Shown: positions 54,286 through 63,365, counted from the stretch's first letter. The stretch: 64,000 nucleotides of DNA from Haemaphysalis longicornis (GCA_013339765.2 CM023450.1:188188688-188252687); one strand, 5' to 3'. A program made the numbers and translations. The notes: generated by a model not told the origin, from the sequence alone.

Positions 54286-55670
54286 TGGCGGAGGTTAGCC
54301 ATTAAAACCGAGGTGAGAGTCTGGAGTTGTTGCACGACAAAACACAACAATTCACGTGGAGACATGGTGTTCGATGTACACCCTTGATTACCTGGAGGAA
54401 CAGAGACGTTCGTGGTTTGGGTGTCCGTAAGGCGGGTACTCGCACGCCGGCGCTGAAGTATTGCACGACGTTCTTTGAGCCGCTGAATTTCTTTTTCCAG
54501 TGTATCCAGCCTGCTTTCAATTTCGGAGTCTTCATCTAAATCAGTAACTGGTAGCTGCTCTTGCACAGGTGGCGAACGTCGACGTCTGGCACGTGACACC
54601 TTGACTGCCGAACTGTACGTCATCATTGTTGACGGTTCAGGTTCTGCTTCGGGGAAGTCCTCCTCTAAAGGTGTCAAAGCAGCGTATCGGTTGTAAATCG
54701 GCACCTTTTCGAGCACTGGGGCTTCGGCATGCCTTTCACTTCGTTTCAAGCGGCGCTCGCGGACTTTCTTGTTGGCCTCCAGCTTAGTAGGGCACTTCCG
54801 GGAAGTGATGTCGTGGTCGTTCGATTTGCAGAGGCCGCATCGAAAAGTCTGCGACGTTGTGGCCTCCTCAGGGTTTTCTTTTGGTGGATAAGGGCAGGAG
54901 GATTTCATGTGCCCCTGCCTGTAGCACGAGTAGCAGTATACCACAGATGGCTTGAATGGCCGAGGGCGCAATATGCATCCATAGTACACTATACGGTCTG
55001 GAGGAGAAGGCGGACCTCGCAGGGTGACGAGACAGGTGCGACTTGTGCCCATATACCGGACGGCAACAACTTCGTGAGTGGAGCAGGAGAGCTCCTGACG
55101 AAGCTGTTCAGGTGTCTCACCATAGTCTACGCCTGATATCACGTAGCGCTTCAAGTCAGTTCCAGCGGCCAAGTATGCCTGGACCTGTACACTGTCTGTC
55201 TGCGAGACCTGTATGTTGTTCAAGGTCTGGAGCTTGGTGGCCAAATCCAAGGAGGGAACCCACACTGAAATCGTATTAGTGGGCTTGTGCACGGCAAACC
55301 CACGGAAACCTGGGACGTTCAGGCATGTGGCCACTGCAGCTTGAATAAACCGACTGGGCACTGTAGACATGTCGAAGTTAGCGCGGGACTTGATGACCAC
55401 CTTATACGATGATGCCTCAGGTGGCATTGCAGCTGTTGTTGATAAAGGCGACGGGCGGGATCGTTTTGTCTGGTCCTGCTTTGCATTTTCCGCTGTGCTT
55501 GTAGACCCGGGCGGCCTTTTAACAGCGTTGGATGGCGGGACCGGAGCTGAACTTACTTGCGGTTCTGATGTGTCCATTTTCAAATCGTTGCCATGGCAGG
55601 GCTGGCTACGCACGGCAGAGGGGCGCTCGACGCTACGATGGAGCTGCCTTGACTGCTCCGCTGGGTCCAC
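54282..55670 (-). CDS. LINE ORF1 protein, intact (RNA-binding, CCHC knuckles)
   Basis: 462 codons, open throughout. ORF1 proteins of this group bind the element RNA and act as chaperones in the ribonucleoprotein. A conserved domain lies at about residues 88-235 (VVIKSRANFDMSTVPSRFI, AVATCLNVPGFRGFAVHK). A CCHC knuckle follows at ~246-259 (CYSCYRQGHMKSSC), then a second Cys/His knuckle at ~278-293 (CGLCKSNDHDITSRKC), a basic stretch (KKVRERRLKRSERH), and a short coiled coil at ~385-410 (SRLDTLEKEIQRLKERRAIL). The start at 55,670 (MDPAEQSRQ) is the first ATG of the frame. The stop TGA at 54,284-54,282 overlaps the ORF2 ATG. It shows little similarity to the RS-rich ORF1 at 48-50 kb beyond the knuckles. 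Confidence 0.93.
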   Translation of the reverse strand: MDPAEQSRQLHRSVERPSAVRSQPCHGNDLKMDTSEPQVSSAPVPPSNAVKRPPGSTSTAENAKQDQTKRSRPSPLSTTAAMPPEASSYKVVIKSRANFDMSTVPSRFIQAAVATCLNVPGFRGFAVHKPTNTISVWVPSLDLATKLQTLNNIQVSQTDSVQVQAYLAAGTDLKRYVISGVDYGETPEQLRQELSCSTHEVVAVRYMGTSRTCLVTLRGPPSPPDRIVYYGCILRPRPFKPSVVYCYSCYRQGHMKSSCPYPPKENPEEATTSQTFRCGLCKSNDHDITSRKCPTKLEANKKVRERRLKRSERHAEAPVLEKVPIYNRYAALTPLEEDFPEAEPEPSTMMTYSSAVKVSRARRRRSPPVQEQLPVTDLDEDSEIESRLDTLEKEIQRLKERRAILQRRRASTRLTDTQTTNVSVPPGNQGCTSNTMSPRELLCFVVQQLQTLTSVLMANLRQ

Positions 55671-55945
55671 GTGCGGGGCAGCAGCGCAGCGGCAGCGCGC
55701 TGCCGCCGCCGTTCTTGTCGGCGTGCTAGGCCTACTTGCTTGACCGAAGAAGGCGAGCGGCCGTGAGAAGCGGCAGGAGGATGCAGGGGACGACGAACCT
55801 TATGAGTCGGCGCCAGGGGTGGTTGGTCACCGATTACAACAGTTCATAACAGGCAGGGTGCCTGCGGTAAACACACAGGGCGAGAAAGACAGAGCGGTGC
55901 AGAACGTGTCCGATCTCAGCGAACGCCACCTGGCGTCCCCCGGGG
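55671..55945 (-). other. 5' UTR of the intact LINE
   Basis: GC-rich sequence upstream of ORF1 with no ATG-initiated long frame of its own. It should hold an internal RNA polymerase II promoter if the element is autonomous, but I see no diagnostic motif. The outer limit is estimated. Confidence 0.45.
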
Positions 55946-56189
55946 AGGTTTTTAAACGCCTCTTTTGATCTCACGTGCTGTTAAAAGTATGTTGGAGCAC
56001 ATCTCACAGTCATTGTAGGCAGCATTCCTTATGGTGGGACGCGTACTGCTAGTAGATCGAAAAATTGCGATTTAAATATCTCTAGGGCGCTATAAGCAAA
56101 TTCGTTTCGGGTTGAGGTGTTAAAAGTGATGCCCTTTCTTTTGGTATGAAGAAAATAAACTCGACAATAATCGGTTAGTATCTGTCCCC
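55946..56189. other. short spacer between LINE and LTR element
   Basis: About 240 bp without a feature. It separates the 5' end of the minus-strand LINE from the LTR start at 56,190. Confidence 0.5.
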
Positions 56190-56584
56190 TGTGGGCGCAC
56201 AGAAGCAATGTGCGCGCGCACAGCGACGGAACTGGTATCAACGACACCCCCTCGCCCGTGCGCGGGATATAAATGTGAGCGGCGCGAGCGAGAGGGGGAG
56301 TCGCCGGCCGGTAGTGCCGCGAGCCGGAAGAGACAAGCCACCGCCGCCAGCCACCTTCCAGGAGCCCGCACGGCAGCAAGCAGCCAGCCTCCGTCCGGTC
56401 GTGCCGTAAGCCTCCGGACATTGAAGTGCTTTGGTGATGTACGTTGTTGATTGTATCTTCTGTGCCATTTATATTTCGTTTCCACTACTTCAGTGAAGCC
56501 CCTTGTTCCTTTCGCGATGTTCTGTGCTGTAATGGTTTGACGAGGCTGTTGTCTGAACCCTTTGGGTAGGCAGAATTACCTACA
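56190..56584 (+). mobile_element. 5' LTR of a Gypsy-like element
   Basis: Starts TGTGGGCGCACAG and ends TTACCTACA just before a primer binding site, 395 bp. A TATA box (TATAAA, 56,268-56,273) lies about 80 bp in, so transcription should start near 56,300. The first ~95 bp recur in reverse complement at 58,299-58,391. No second direct LTR copy is present in the window. Confidence 0.72.
56268..56273 (+). promoter_or_regulatory. TATA box of the LTR
   Basis: TATAAA within GGGATATAAATGTGAGCGG. The same context is repeated in the inverted copy near 58,272-58,313. Confidence 0.6.
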
Positions 56585-56585
56585 G

Positions 56586-56599
56586 TGGCGCCCACCGTG
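56586..56599 (+). other. primer binding site
   Basis: TGGCGCCCACCGTG directly after the LTR end is the common TGGCGCC-type site where a host tRNA 3' end primes minus-strand synthesis in Gypsy elements. The match fixes the orientation of the element as plus. Confidence 0.72.
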
Positions 56600-56794
56600 T
56601 ATTTAGGCTGGCACAGTCCTTTGTCAGAAAGGCAATTACGACAGGAGCAAGTTGCGAGTAAACCTTTCGGGCATTTGTTTTGCAAGTGGCAGCTGTTTTA
56701 GGAACTGAGCACTTCAGCTTAGCGAAATGTATTTTGTTGCTGTTCCTTTCTTTCGCCCGAGTTTTGTTTCGCTAAGTTTTCGTAGGCGTCGAGC

Positions 56795-58272
56795 AATGAA
56801 TTCCGCTATCGACGGAAAGGAACTTCGTTCGGGAACAGTCGTTGGTGCCACGCCCCCGACACCGCCTTCAGCGAAGCTCTCGCCAAAGTGGCCGGCTTAT
56901 GTGACGCTCTTACGCAACACCTGGGCACCCAACAAGATCCAGCGCCCCGTCTTCAGCCTGACATCCCAACCTACCGGGGCTATGACGACCGTCTGTCCGT
57001 CGCGGATTTCCTTGACAAGCTCGATGTCTACAAGGCCGCCGTCGGAGCGTCGGATGCTCATATGCTAACCAGGGTATTGCCACTGGTTTTCCAAGGGCCT
57101 GCAGCCTGCTGGTGGCGCCTGCAGTCTCCGTTTGCATCGTGGGCCACCTTTCTGGTAAGCTTTCGGGCTGAGTTCCTTCCGCCTGGACACGAGACTCGCA
57201 TTCTGCGTGAATTAGATCTCAGGACGCACACCCTAACGAAAGCCTGTTAGAGTATGTACGCGCTATGCAGGAACTATACAGGAGAGCAGCCCCTGAGACT
57301 ACTGCAGCTGAGCAAGTTGCCCGTGTGTTACGGCAGTGCCATCCTCGGTTCCAGCCGTATTTGTATGCTCAAACGTACACGGATTTGAATGCAGTTGCTT
57401 CGAACGCGCGCGCTATTCAGGAGTGTCTGCTCGCCAAATTGCAGTATGCACCACCGCCAACGCCGAACCAATCCTTGGAGCCCAGCTGTGCCTGGAACGG
57501 GCCTGGCGCTTTCCACTCGTGGGCGCCGCAGTCCGCGACACACCGGGCCTTGGATCCGGGCGAGTTGCAGCAAGAAGGCGGCCGCAGAACCGATACCGTG
57601 GCCGCACTCCAGCCAACGCGGGCTACGGGGCCGTGGGCCACCCGGTCCCAGCCAATGCGGGCTACGGGGCCGTGGGCCACCCGGTCCCAGCCAATGTGGG
57701 CTACGGCGCCGTGGTCCACCCGGTCCCACACGAAGACGACCCATCCGGCGGACGAATCTGGTACGGACGCAACCAGGCGCGTCAGCAGGGGCCCGCCACC
57801 GAGGACCATTTCCGGGTTCGGGAAACTTCACGCCCCGGCGTCGCTGAAGGCAGGCAGCGAGTCGCAGCGGGCCAACACACTTGGTAAATCTGTCCTTGGG
57901 CCTTCGGTGGATCGCATGCAGTATCCCCCAAAGCTAGTTTCACCAACAATTCGTGTCAAAGTGCTCGGTAAGACCGTAACTGCACTCCTTGATACCTGTT
58001 CCACCGTTTCCCTTATCGGCGATATGCGTTTCGAACACTGCAAGGCAAGGCGGGTAAAATTTCGCCATACCGAAGTTACGCTTAGGATGGCGTCGGGCGC
58101 TGCCACGGAGAGCACAAGCGCCGTTCGGTTACGCATATCGGTTAGCTCCCGCGCTAAGAGACAAAGGTTTTTGTATCTCAAAGGCTTGTCGGTTGCCATG
58201 ATTCTAGGCACAGATTTTATCGCAGATGCTGCTATGCGGTTGGACATCAGGGCTGGCGGTTACTACCTTTGA
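56795..58272 (+). pseudogene. Gypsy-like gag-protease, two frameshifts, DTC in the protease
   Basis: Gag starts at MNSAIDGKELRSGTVVG (56,795). A one-base shift near 56,870 leads to ALAKVAGLCDALTQHLG and the capsid core (RLSVADFLDKLDVYKAAVG, PLVFQGPAACWWRLQ, SWATFLVSFRAEFLPPG). A second shift near 57,235 leads to EYVRAMQELYRRAAPET and the open frame to 58,272. That frame contains a 13-residue repeat in three copies (QPTRATGPWATRS, 57,612-57,728). The protease region follows, where LLDTCSTVSLIG has Cys for the expected Gly of the DTG active site (TGT at 57,997-57,999), then MILGTDFIADAAMRL. RT, RNase H and integrase are absent: the frame stops and is followed within 12 bp by the inverted LTR piece. 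Confidence 0.82.
57612..57728 (+). repeat. 39-bp tandem repeat, three copies, inside gag
   Basis: Units at 57,612-57,650, 57,651-57,689 and 57,690-57,728. The length is a multiple of three so the frame is kept. The first two differ at one or two bases, the third at a few more, which suggests recent expansion. Confidence 0.92.
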
Positions 58273-58391
58273 CATTTATATCCCGCTCACATTTATAGCC
58301 GCTCACATTTATATTCCGCGCACGGGCGAGGGGGTGTCGTTGATACCAGTCACGTCGCTGTGCGCGCGCACATTGCTTCTGTGCGCCCACA
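58272..58391 (-). repeat. inverted fragment of the LTR with tandem TATA motifs
   Basis: From 58,391 leftward this is the reverse complement of the first ~95 bp of the LTR (TGTGGGCGCACAGAAGC through ATATAAATGTGAGCGG). Beyond that point the TATA context recurs: ACATTTATA on the plus strand at 58,305-58,313, 58,289-58,297 and 58,272-58,280, spaced 16-17 bp. So two extra copies of the TATA unit are stacked at the junction with gag-protease. Confidence 0.85.
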
Positions 58392-58711
58392 CCCCTTAAG
58401 ACTGAATGTAGATGTCATCTGCAACTATTTTTTGTGGTCGATGTGTCCCACCGACATACGGCCAAGTGAAAATACGCGAACAGTTGTCAGCTTAAAAATT
58501 TATTATTGGGGTTAAACGCATGACGAAAAAACCTGTGTATAAATTTTGTTAAAGTGTCACTTCAGGTTAGGCTAAACTCCATCCCATCACCGCAGTTAAC
58601 TTGAAGTCACAGCAGTGGAGGAAGCAATGACTGAACAGTACAAGACAAAACGCCGGCCCACCCGCATTATAAAGACGCCGCGGGTCTAGGGGAATATTTT
58701 GACAGACTTTT
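58392..58711. other. unassigned spacer
   Basis: About 320 bp between the LTR element and the poly(A) signal cluster. I see nothing in it. Confidence 0.5.
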
Positions 58712-58793
58712 TTTATTAAACTTTTTATTAAACAAGATCACTTTTTATTAAATCCCTTTTATTAAATCACTTAAAACAAAATCCATTTTTATT
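58712..58793 (-). terminator. five AATAAA poly(A) signals in tandem
   Basis: On the minus strand AATAAA occurs at 58,793-58,788, 58,763-58,758, 58,749-58,744, 58,729-58,724 and 58,717-58,712. Each is within a TTTAATAAAA context. They lie 200-280 nt downstream of the stop codon of the frame at 58,993-59,394, where a 3' end would be expected. Confidence 0.65.
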
Positions 58794-58992
58794 AAACAAG
58801 ACAACTATATAAATGTGTGGGGATGCAAGGAACGGAAATTGAACGCGATTGTCTGATGTCATACAATTCACAGAAACAAATAAAACCATCGCGGCACTAT
58901 GGAGCCCATATTCGGCTTTTCAATGTCGTCCCTAAAGCTTTCTTTGCAATCTGGCTAACTAATATTCCACAATAAAAGTTCCCTCAGCTGCG

Positions 58993-59394
58993 TCACCAGT
59001 ACTGCAGATTGGTGTGTGTCAGCAGGAACGTCGGGAATGGCGCCAGCCTGTTGGCCAGCGTGGCGGTGCGCCGGAAGCGATGCGCCCGAAACGCCTTCTG
59101 CAGTCTCCGGGCCGCGCGCTCCATGCGAAGCCGCTCGCAGCCATGAATGAAGAACTGGCTGAGAACACGGGCGGCCCGCTGCCGGCGCAGCCGCTGCATG
59201 GTGCCCGACACCGGCTGCATATCGGGCTGCCGCAGCTCGGGGTACGCGGCCGCCGCGTGTGCCTCCAGGCTCTGCCGCAGCGCCGGCGAGAGCGGCTCCC
59301 ACATGTTCATCCGCACCCGCAGGAGGGACTGCAGAAGGTGCGCGTAGTGGACCTGCACACGTCGCCTTCCGTTGCCGCAAACCTGCTGCGCCAC
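58993..59394 (-). CDS. probable terminal exon of a host gene with an IQ-like motif
   Basis: The minus-strand frame runs about 133 codons to a stop at 58,993. An IQ-type calmodulin-binding motif is visible at about residues 93-109 (RAARRLQKAFRAHRFRR), after a hydrophobic helix (LSQFFIHGCERLRME). Upstream, PLSPALRQSLEAHAAAAYPE and DMQPVSGTMQRLRRQRAAR look like ordinary folded protein, not transposon protein. A possible splice acceptor lies at 59,382-59,388 (GGCGCAGCAG on the minus strand) with a weak pyrimidine tract, so the exon start is uncertain. A second open frame (59,419-58,955) on the same strand is Ala/Gly-rich and is probably a shadow. I do not recognise the gene. The 3' UTR with clustered poly(A) signals supports a real 3' end. 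Confidence 0.5.
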   Translation of the reverse strand: MAQQVCGNGRRRVQVHYAHLLQSLLRVRMNMWEPLSPALRQSLEAHAAAAYPELRQPDMQPVSGTMQRLRRQRAARVLSQFFIHGCERLRMERAARRLQKAFRAHRFRRTATLANRLAPFPTFLLTHTNLQYW

Positions 59395-59419
59395 ACACGG
59401 ACAATGGTTGCAGGTTCAA

Positions 59420-60000
59420 CTTAAGGTCATGCCATTGTCAAGAGGGTTTTTGTACGCTTGCTTAAAGAGGCCATGCAGACAACACACAAGTTTGGTTCAT
59501 TCCAAAGATTGGTTCTTTGGAACTATACTGACACCACTTTCAACGGAAACGTCGCTCAAATAAGCAATATAATTATGAAAAAAGGGATTGGCCATGCGAC
59601 AAACTAGCTCATTTCCCACAACAGAACTTATGATGTCATATGCCCGGCTAGGCGATTGTCTAAGGCTGAAAAAAACAAGTGCAAATCACGCAGGGCTTAT
59701 AAGCTTGCCCACCGAGCTATTTGCGATTAAGTATAGGGCACGGTATTTTTATTGCAATATTTGTGAGGTGAAAATAATGTTACGAACGAACACGTCGATA
59801 CCGATGCAGTTAGTGCGGCAATGGACCTTTTTCCAGTAGCGTAGCCTGTTTGCTGCGGCAGCCGGAACCACGCTTGGGGGATTATAGAAGAACACGCCCC
59901 CTTTTTACCGCCTGCTCTGCGCAGTTGACGAAGCCGTCCCTGGCGCCATGCATGGTTTCGGTGGCAGAGAAATTTTTCGATGGCAGCCGTACCGCCTACC
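59420..60000. other. unassigned; possible intron of the IQ-motif gene
   Basis: I see no gene. If the frame at 58,993-59,394 is a terminal exon, this would be its last intron. Confidence 0.4.
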
Positions 60001-60013
60001 TGTCGGCCGCTTT

Positions 60014-60250
60014 GATTGATGGTGGGAATTTAACGCGCCGACGCAACGCAGGCGATGAGGCGCGCCGTAGTGGAGGGCTCCGGATTAATTTTGACCACCT
60101 GGGGATCTTTAACGTGCGCCGAAATCTCGTACACACGGGCGTTTTTGCTTTTCGCCTCCACCAGAAAAGCGGCCGCCGCGGCCGGGAATCGAACCCGCGA
60201 CCTCGTGCTCAGCAGCGCAACGCCTTAGCCACTGAGCCACCGCGGCGGGT
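60014..60250 (-). mobile_element. full-length tRNA-derived SINE
   Basis: On the minus strand the head carries an A box (TGGCTCAGTGG) and a B box (GGTTCGATTCC) at tRNA spacing, so RNA polymerase III could transcribe it. The body is shared with the truncated copy at 10,895-11,093, and the tail is CCACCATCAATC. A perfect 13-bp duplication TGTCGGCCGCTTT flanks it (60,001-60,013 and 60,251-60,263). The exact duplication suggests a fairly young insertion. A LINE of this genome must supply the RT. Confidence 0.94.
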
Positions 60251-60401
60251 TGTCGGCCGCTTTCAGTACTCATAAAACGGAACAGCACTTAGCTAGCTCG
60301 GCGTTTGCAACTGGGTAATCCAATATGGCGTCATTTTGTTTGCATTTTGCTCCCCAATAGTGGCGGATCCGCCGCTGGGAGCGAGAGTAGCGCACGCGCA
60401 G

Positions 60402-60620
60402 AGAGAGAAAGTGTTTATTAACATGAAAATATTTACAGGGCGAAGTTTTGCCTCTCGGTAGAGGGCACAGGTCTCGCCGGGGGAAGAAGGAGTGAGAGGG
60501 AATTGTTGATTAGGTATGATAACAGGCTATGTACAGACTATGTATAAAAGGCTATGTAAAGACTATATACATACGCTCTCAGGTTACCTGCAGCCTATTT
60601 ACACAGCGTGCTGCTGGAAA
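60402..60620 (-). mobile_element. LINE 3' UTR and CT-rich tail, partial
   Basis: On the minus strand the sequence ends TTAATAAACACTTTCTCTCT at about 60,402, the same AATAAA plus CT-tail arrangement as the I/R1-group LINEs here. An internal ACATAGCCT-type repeat occurs three times near 60,520-60,570. No coding sequence is attached. Confidence 0.55.
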
Positions 60621-60919
60621 AAGGTCTATTGCCGAATGACACCACCTAACACAGCCGTCAGACGCGTTGGACTTATCTGGCACGCTCAATTACATGACCA
60701 TGATTGTCGAGTCATAGCTTATGCTTTAGGATACGATTAGTATGAACAGTATTAAAAATCCCACGGGTATGGAAGTCCGGCCACAAGCAAGGTGCGAACA
60801 CTACCACTTCAGAGGTATTGCAGCGCCATCTATGAAAGTCGGCTATAAAGAAGGTAACCTTACGGCCGTCTGTAAAATGGTGCAGCCCTGGTCAGCAGGC
60901 TATCTTTAGTTTTAAGGCC

Positions 60920-61110
60920 CTGCTCTGGATACGCCATTGTCGATGTCACGAAAACGCACAATTTATCGGGAGAATTGATATTTTCGCTTAAAGTGTTTAA
61001 TTTCTTAGTGAATAAAGCATCGTTTGCTTCCGGACAAGCGTTGAGGACACTAAAAAACACAATCTTCAGAACAAAACAAACTTGCATTTTGTCTGCATGG
61101 CCCCTAAATA
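60920..61110 (+). repeat. diverged end of the TTAA inverted-repeat element
   Basis: The sequence GTGAATAAAGCATCGTTTGC and its surroundings match the reverse complement of 9,030-9,210 with many substitutions. The terminus here reads GGCCCCTAAAT instead of GGCTCCTTTAA, so the terminal inverted repeat and TTAA are damaged. It supports a dispersed family. Confidence 0.65.
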
Positions 61111-61979
61111 TTTTACGCCACCACCCCTTCCTTCGCCTTAATTTCGTACTCAAGGTGGATTTAATCTAACAAATGTTCACTTTGAGGTGAAGTTGGGTAG
61201 TCTCCGTAGTCTCCGAATAAAGTGAGATATAGTAGACATGGTGGTATAAGGCATAGTGTCGGAAAGCGTACAGGGAGCAAGTTAGCACTCTGTGTTTCTC
61301 GAGTGCTGACTATGGAATTTTTATTGTCTTTGTGATTCGGCAGGTGGGATCCAATGAGCAGGTTAGCGCTTCGGGTAAGTGTAAATTTCCACTTGTGGAT
61401 TCGACCCCCGCACCCCAAGAAAAGCTGACGGCAGTTGGGCAGACAACCTAGTTTCATTCACGTGATTGCAACAAAGACTTTCGAGATCCCTGCTGGCCCC
61501 GCCTTTACTCATCGCGGATGACCTACGCTAGGCATCTTGGGTGGGTCGACCGGTCTCCGTGGTTCCCCGGGGCTAAAACAATCTTCACCGTGGGTTCTCT
61601 CCTTTACACAGTCCGTCGTTGCTCATTGGCGGTGAAATCAAGGTAACTAGCTTGGATCGTTTTCTCATCATGTGGTTTGGACATCAGCAAACACCAAGTG
61701 AAAGAGACCGCTGTCACGTGAACCGATGGTGAGGTTGTCTTTACAGCTCGGAGCAATGGACGCAGGGAAGCCGTTGACTTGTTTAACAACATACATTTAA
61801 CGCACACACAAAAAAACCCTCAGGCAAAGCACTCAATATTTAAACTACACTCAAACGATAAACCCTCACACCTCTAACAATCCCAACCAACAATTCAACT
61901 CTCAACCCAAAAGGCTCTACAATAAAGTTCTACACAATTCGTCCGAATCAACTAATTCTTTCACCCTCTAGGTGATCTC
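61111..61979. other. unassigned spacer
   Basis: I see no gene. The reading frames on both strands are short and lack motifs. Confidence 0.4.
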
Positions 61980-62995
61980 ACTAAAACACAACTTCCTAGT
62001 TGTGTCCTATGTTTGCGCCCCTATTGGACTGGCCTACCCCGGTCGTCGACGCTGACGTGTCGCAACCTTGGGTGGCCGCGACTCGGTGGTAGCCGTTGTC
62101 GTCTCGCTTCGTCGGTGCCGGCGTTCGATGCGCGCGGTCACTCGTTGGACAGCGTGGGCTCTGTGCGTCCTGACTTCTTTCCTCTATGGCTACCCCCTGG
62201 TAGCCGCTGTCGCTGGAGGACCTTGATGCCGGCGTTCGACGCGCGCGGTCATCCCTTCGGCGGCGTGCTTCCTCGGTGGCTACCCCCTGGTAGCCGCTCT
62301 CGCTGGAGGTCCTTGATGCCGGCGTTCGATGCGCGCGGTCATCCCTTCGGCGGCGTGCTTCCTCGGTGGCTACCCCCTGTAGCCGCTGCCACTGGAGGTC
62401 TCAGGTAGGCTTGGCACGAACGTCGCCTTTCGGGGCCGTCGAGACGAACGTCGACGGAGCGTGGACGCTGGCTGCTGGTGCAAGACCGATGCCGCTGGGG
62501 CCACGAAGACACAGGTTCGTGGTGCACCTAGGATGACGGTGCCGATACGAAGTCGGGCCCGCTCCCGCCCAGACTCGGATGGCGTGGTCGATGGCCTGGC
62601 CGCGTCCCCCTGTCTCGTTCCGTGAAGCTCACGTGCTCCGGCCGCCTCCTGGTTGTCTGCCTCCCGTTGTCTTGCCTCTCCTTGTCTTGCCTCCCCCTTC
62701 TCTTTGTGCGCCCCGCTTTTTATACCCTCTGGGCTCTCCCGTGGCGCACTCCCATTGGCTTCTTGCTTCCTCCCTGTCCTTATATGGACATCTCGCCACT
62801 TGTCCCATGTGTGGCCTTCCCTGATTGGCCGACCAGTCCGCTGCCACCTTTGCCCATGATTCATCGGTGCGTCGGCGCTGGCGCTTGCTGATTGGCGCGT
62901 TCCTGGCGCGCACTTCAAATGGCCGTTCCTTTGTTCTTTTCTTTTCTGTTTTTCGGGGTTTTCATGCATCCCCTCTCGGGGGGTGCCCTGACACA
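61980..62995 (-). mobile_element. candidate solo LTR (minus strand)
   Basis: On the minus strand the segment opens TGTCAGGGCACCCCC at 62,995, a plausible LTR start, with CCGAGAGGGG close by. A TATA box (GGGTATAAAAAGCGGGG) lies near 62,717-62,732. Downstream is the 90-bp tandem repeat. I find no gag or pol beside it and no clear second end, so the left limit is arbitrary. Confidence 0.4.
62187..62400. repeat. 90-bp tandem repeat, 2.4 copies
   Basis: Units begin with TGGCTACCCCCTG at 62,187, 62,277 and 62,367. The first two are nearly identical; the third is partial. A more diverged unit can be traced at about 62,080-62,186. Because 90 is a multiple of three, an open frame crosses it, but that frame shows no sign of being a gene. 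Confidence 0.92.
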
Positions 62996-63321
62996 TGACA
63001 ACCGCAAACATTCAAAAGTAAATTTCACTGTAATACAGATAGCACTTGCAATAATGTTCGGGAAGTTTCACTGTTCCTAGTGTAACAAATAACTGGAGTG
63101 CCTACAGGAAAGCGAAAAATAAAAGCCTCCTGCAGCTAGAGGTAGAGGTAACAAACAACGTTCAGTTGCTCGCAGGAAGTACTCACATGCGTAATTAAGC
63201 GTCTTTGGAGCAACATTACAGTTAGTTCAACGCCTGCGAGATCTGTTGAAATGGCGGAGCTTACTTCGGCACGCATACGGACACCTTCAACAGATGCTGG
63301 GGTGGCTCACAACGCCAATCG

Positions 63322-63365
63322 CCGCGGTATGTACTGTCGTCCACAGGCGACAGTACATACCGCGG
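63322..63365. repeat. perfect 18-bp inverted repeat, 8-nt loop
   Basis: CCGCGGTATGTACTGTCG (63,322-63,339) is followed after TCCACAGG by its exact reverse complement (63,348-63,365). Partial direct copies (CGCGGTAAGTACTGTCG) continue to about 63,386. Confidence 0.9.

Larger units (their letters stand above)
50577..55945 (-). mobile_element. apparently intact I/R1-group LINE
   Basis: Read on the minus strand: 5' UTR (about 55,945-55,671), ORF1, ORF2, a 40-base 3' UTR and a 15-base A tail (T at 50,577-50,591 on the plus strand). Both reading frames are open end to end with all expected catalytic residues. The 5' limit is a guess; no exact target duplication was found next to the A tail, although GGGGGAGGG near 50,568 and CCGGGGAGG near 55,937 are similar. 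The A tail contrasts with the CT-rich tail of the 44-50 kb family. Confidence 0.85.

Noticed and set aside
50563..55945. Exact target-site duplication of the intact LINE
   Set aside because: GGGGGAGGG and CCGGGGAGG near the two ends are similar but not identical, so I do not claim a duplication.
58955..59419. 154-codon frame as the real protein of the IQ locus
   Set aside because: It is Ala/Gly-rich and overlaps the frame with the IQ-like motif; the latter has more protein-like composition.
62187..62400. 90-bp repeat frame as a repeat protein
   Set aside because: The frame is open only because the unit is a multiple of three; no start context, homologue or flanking coding sequence is visible.
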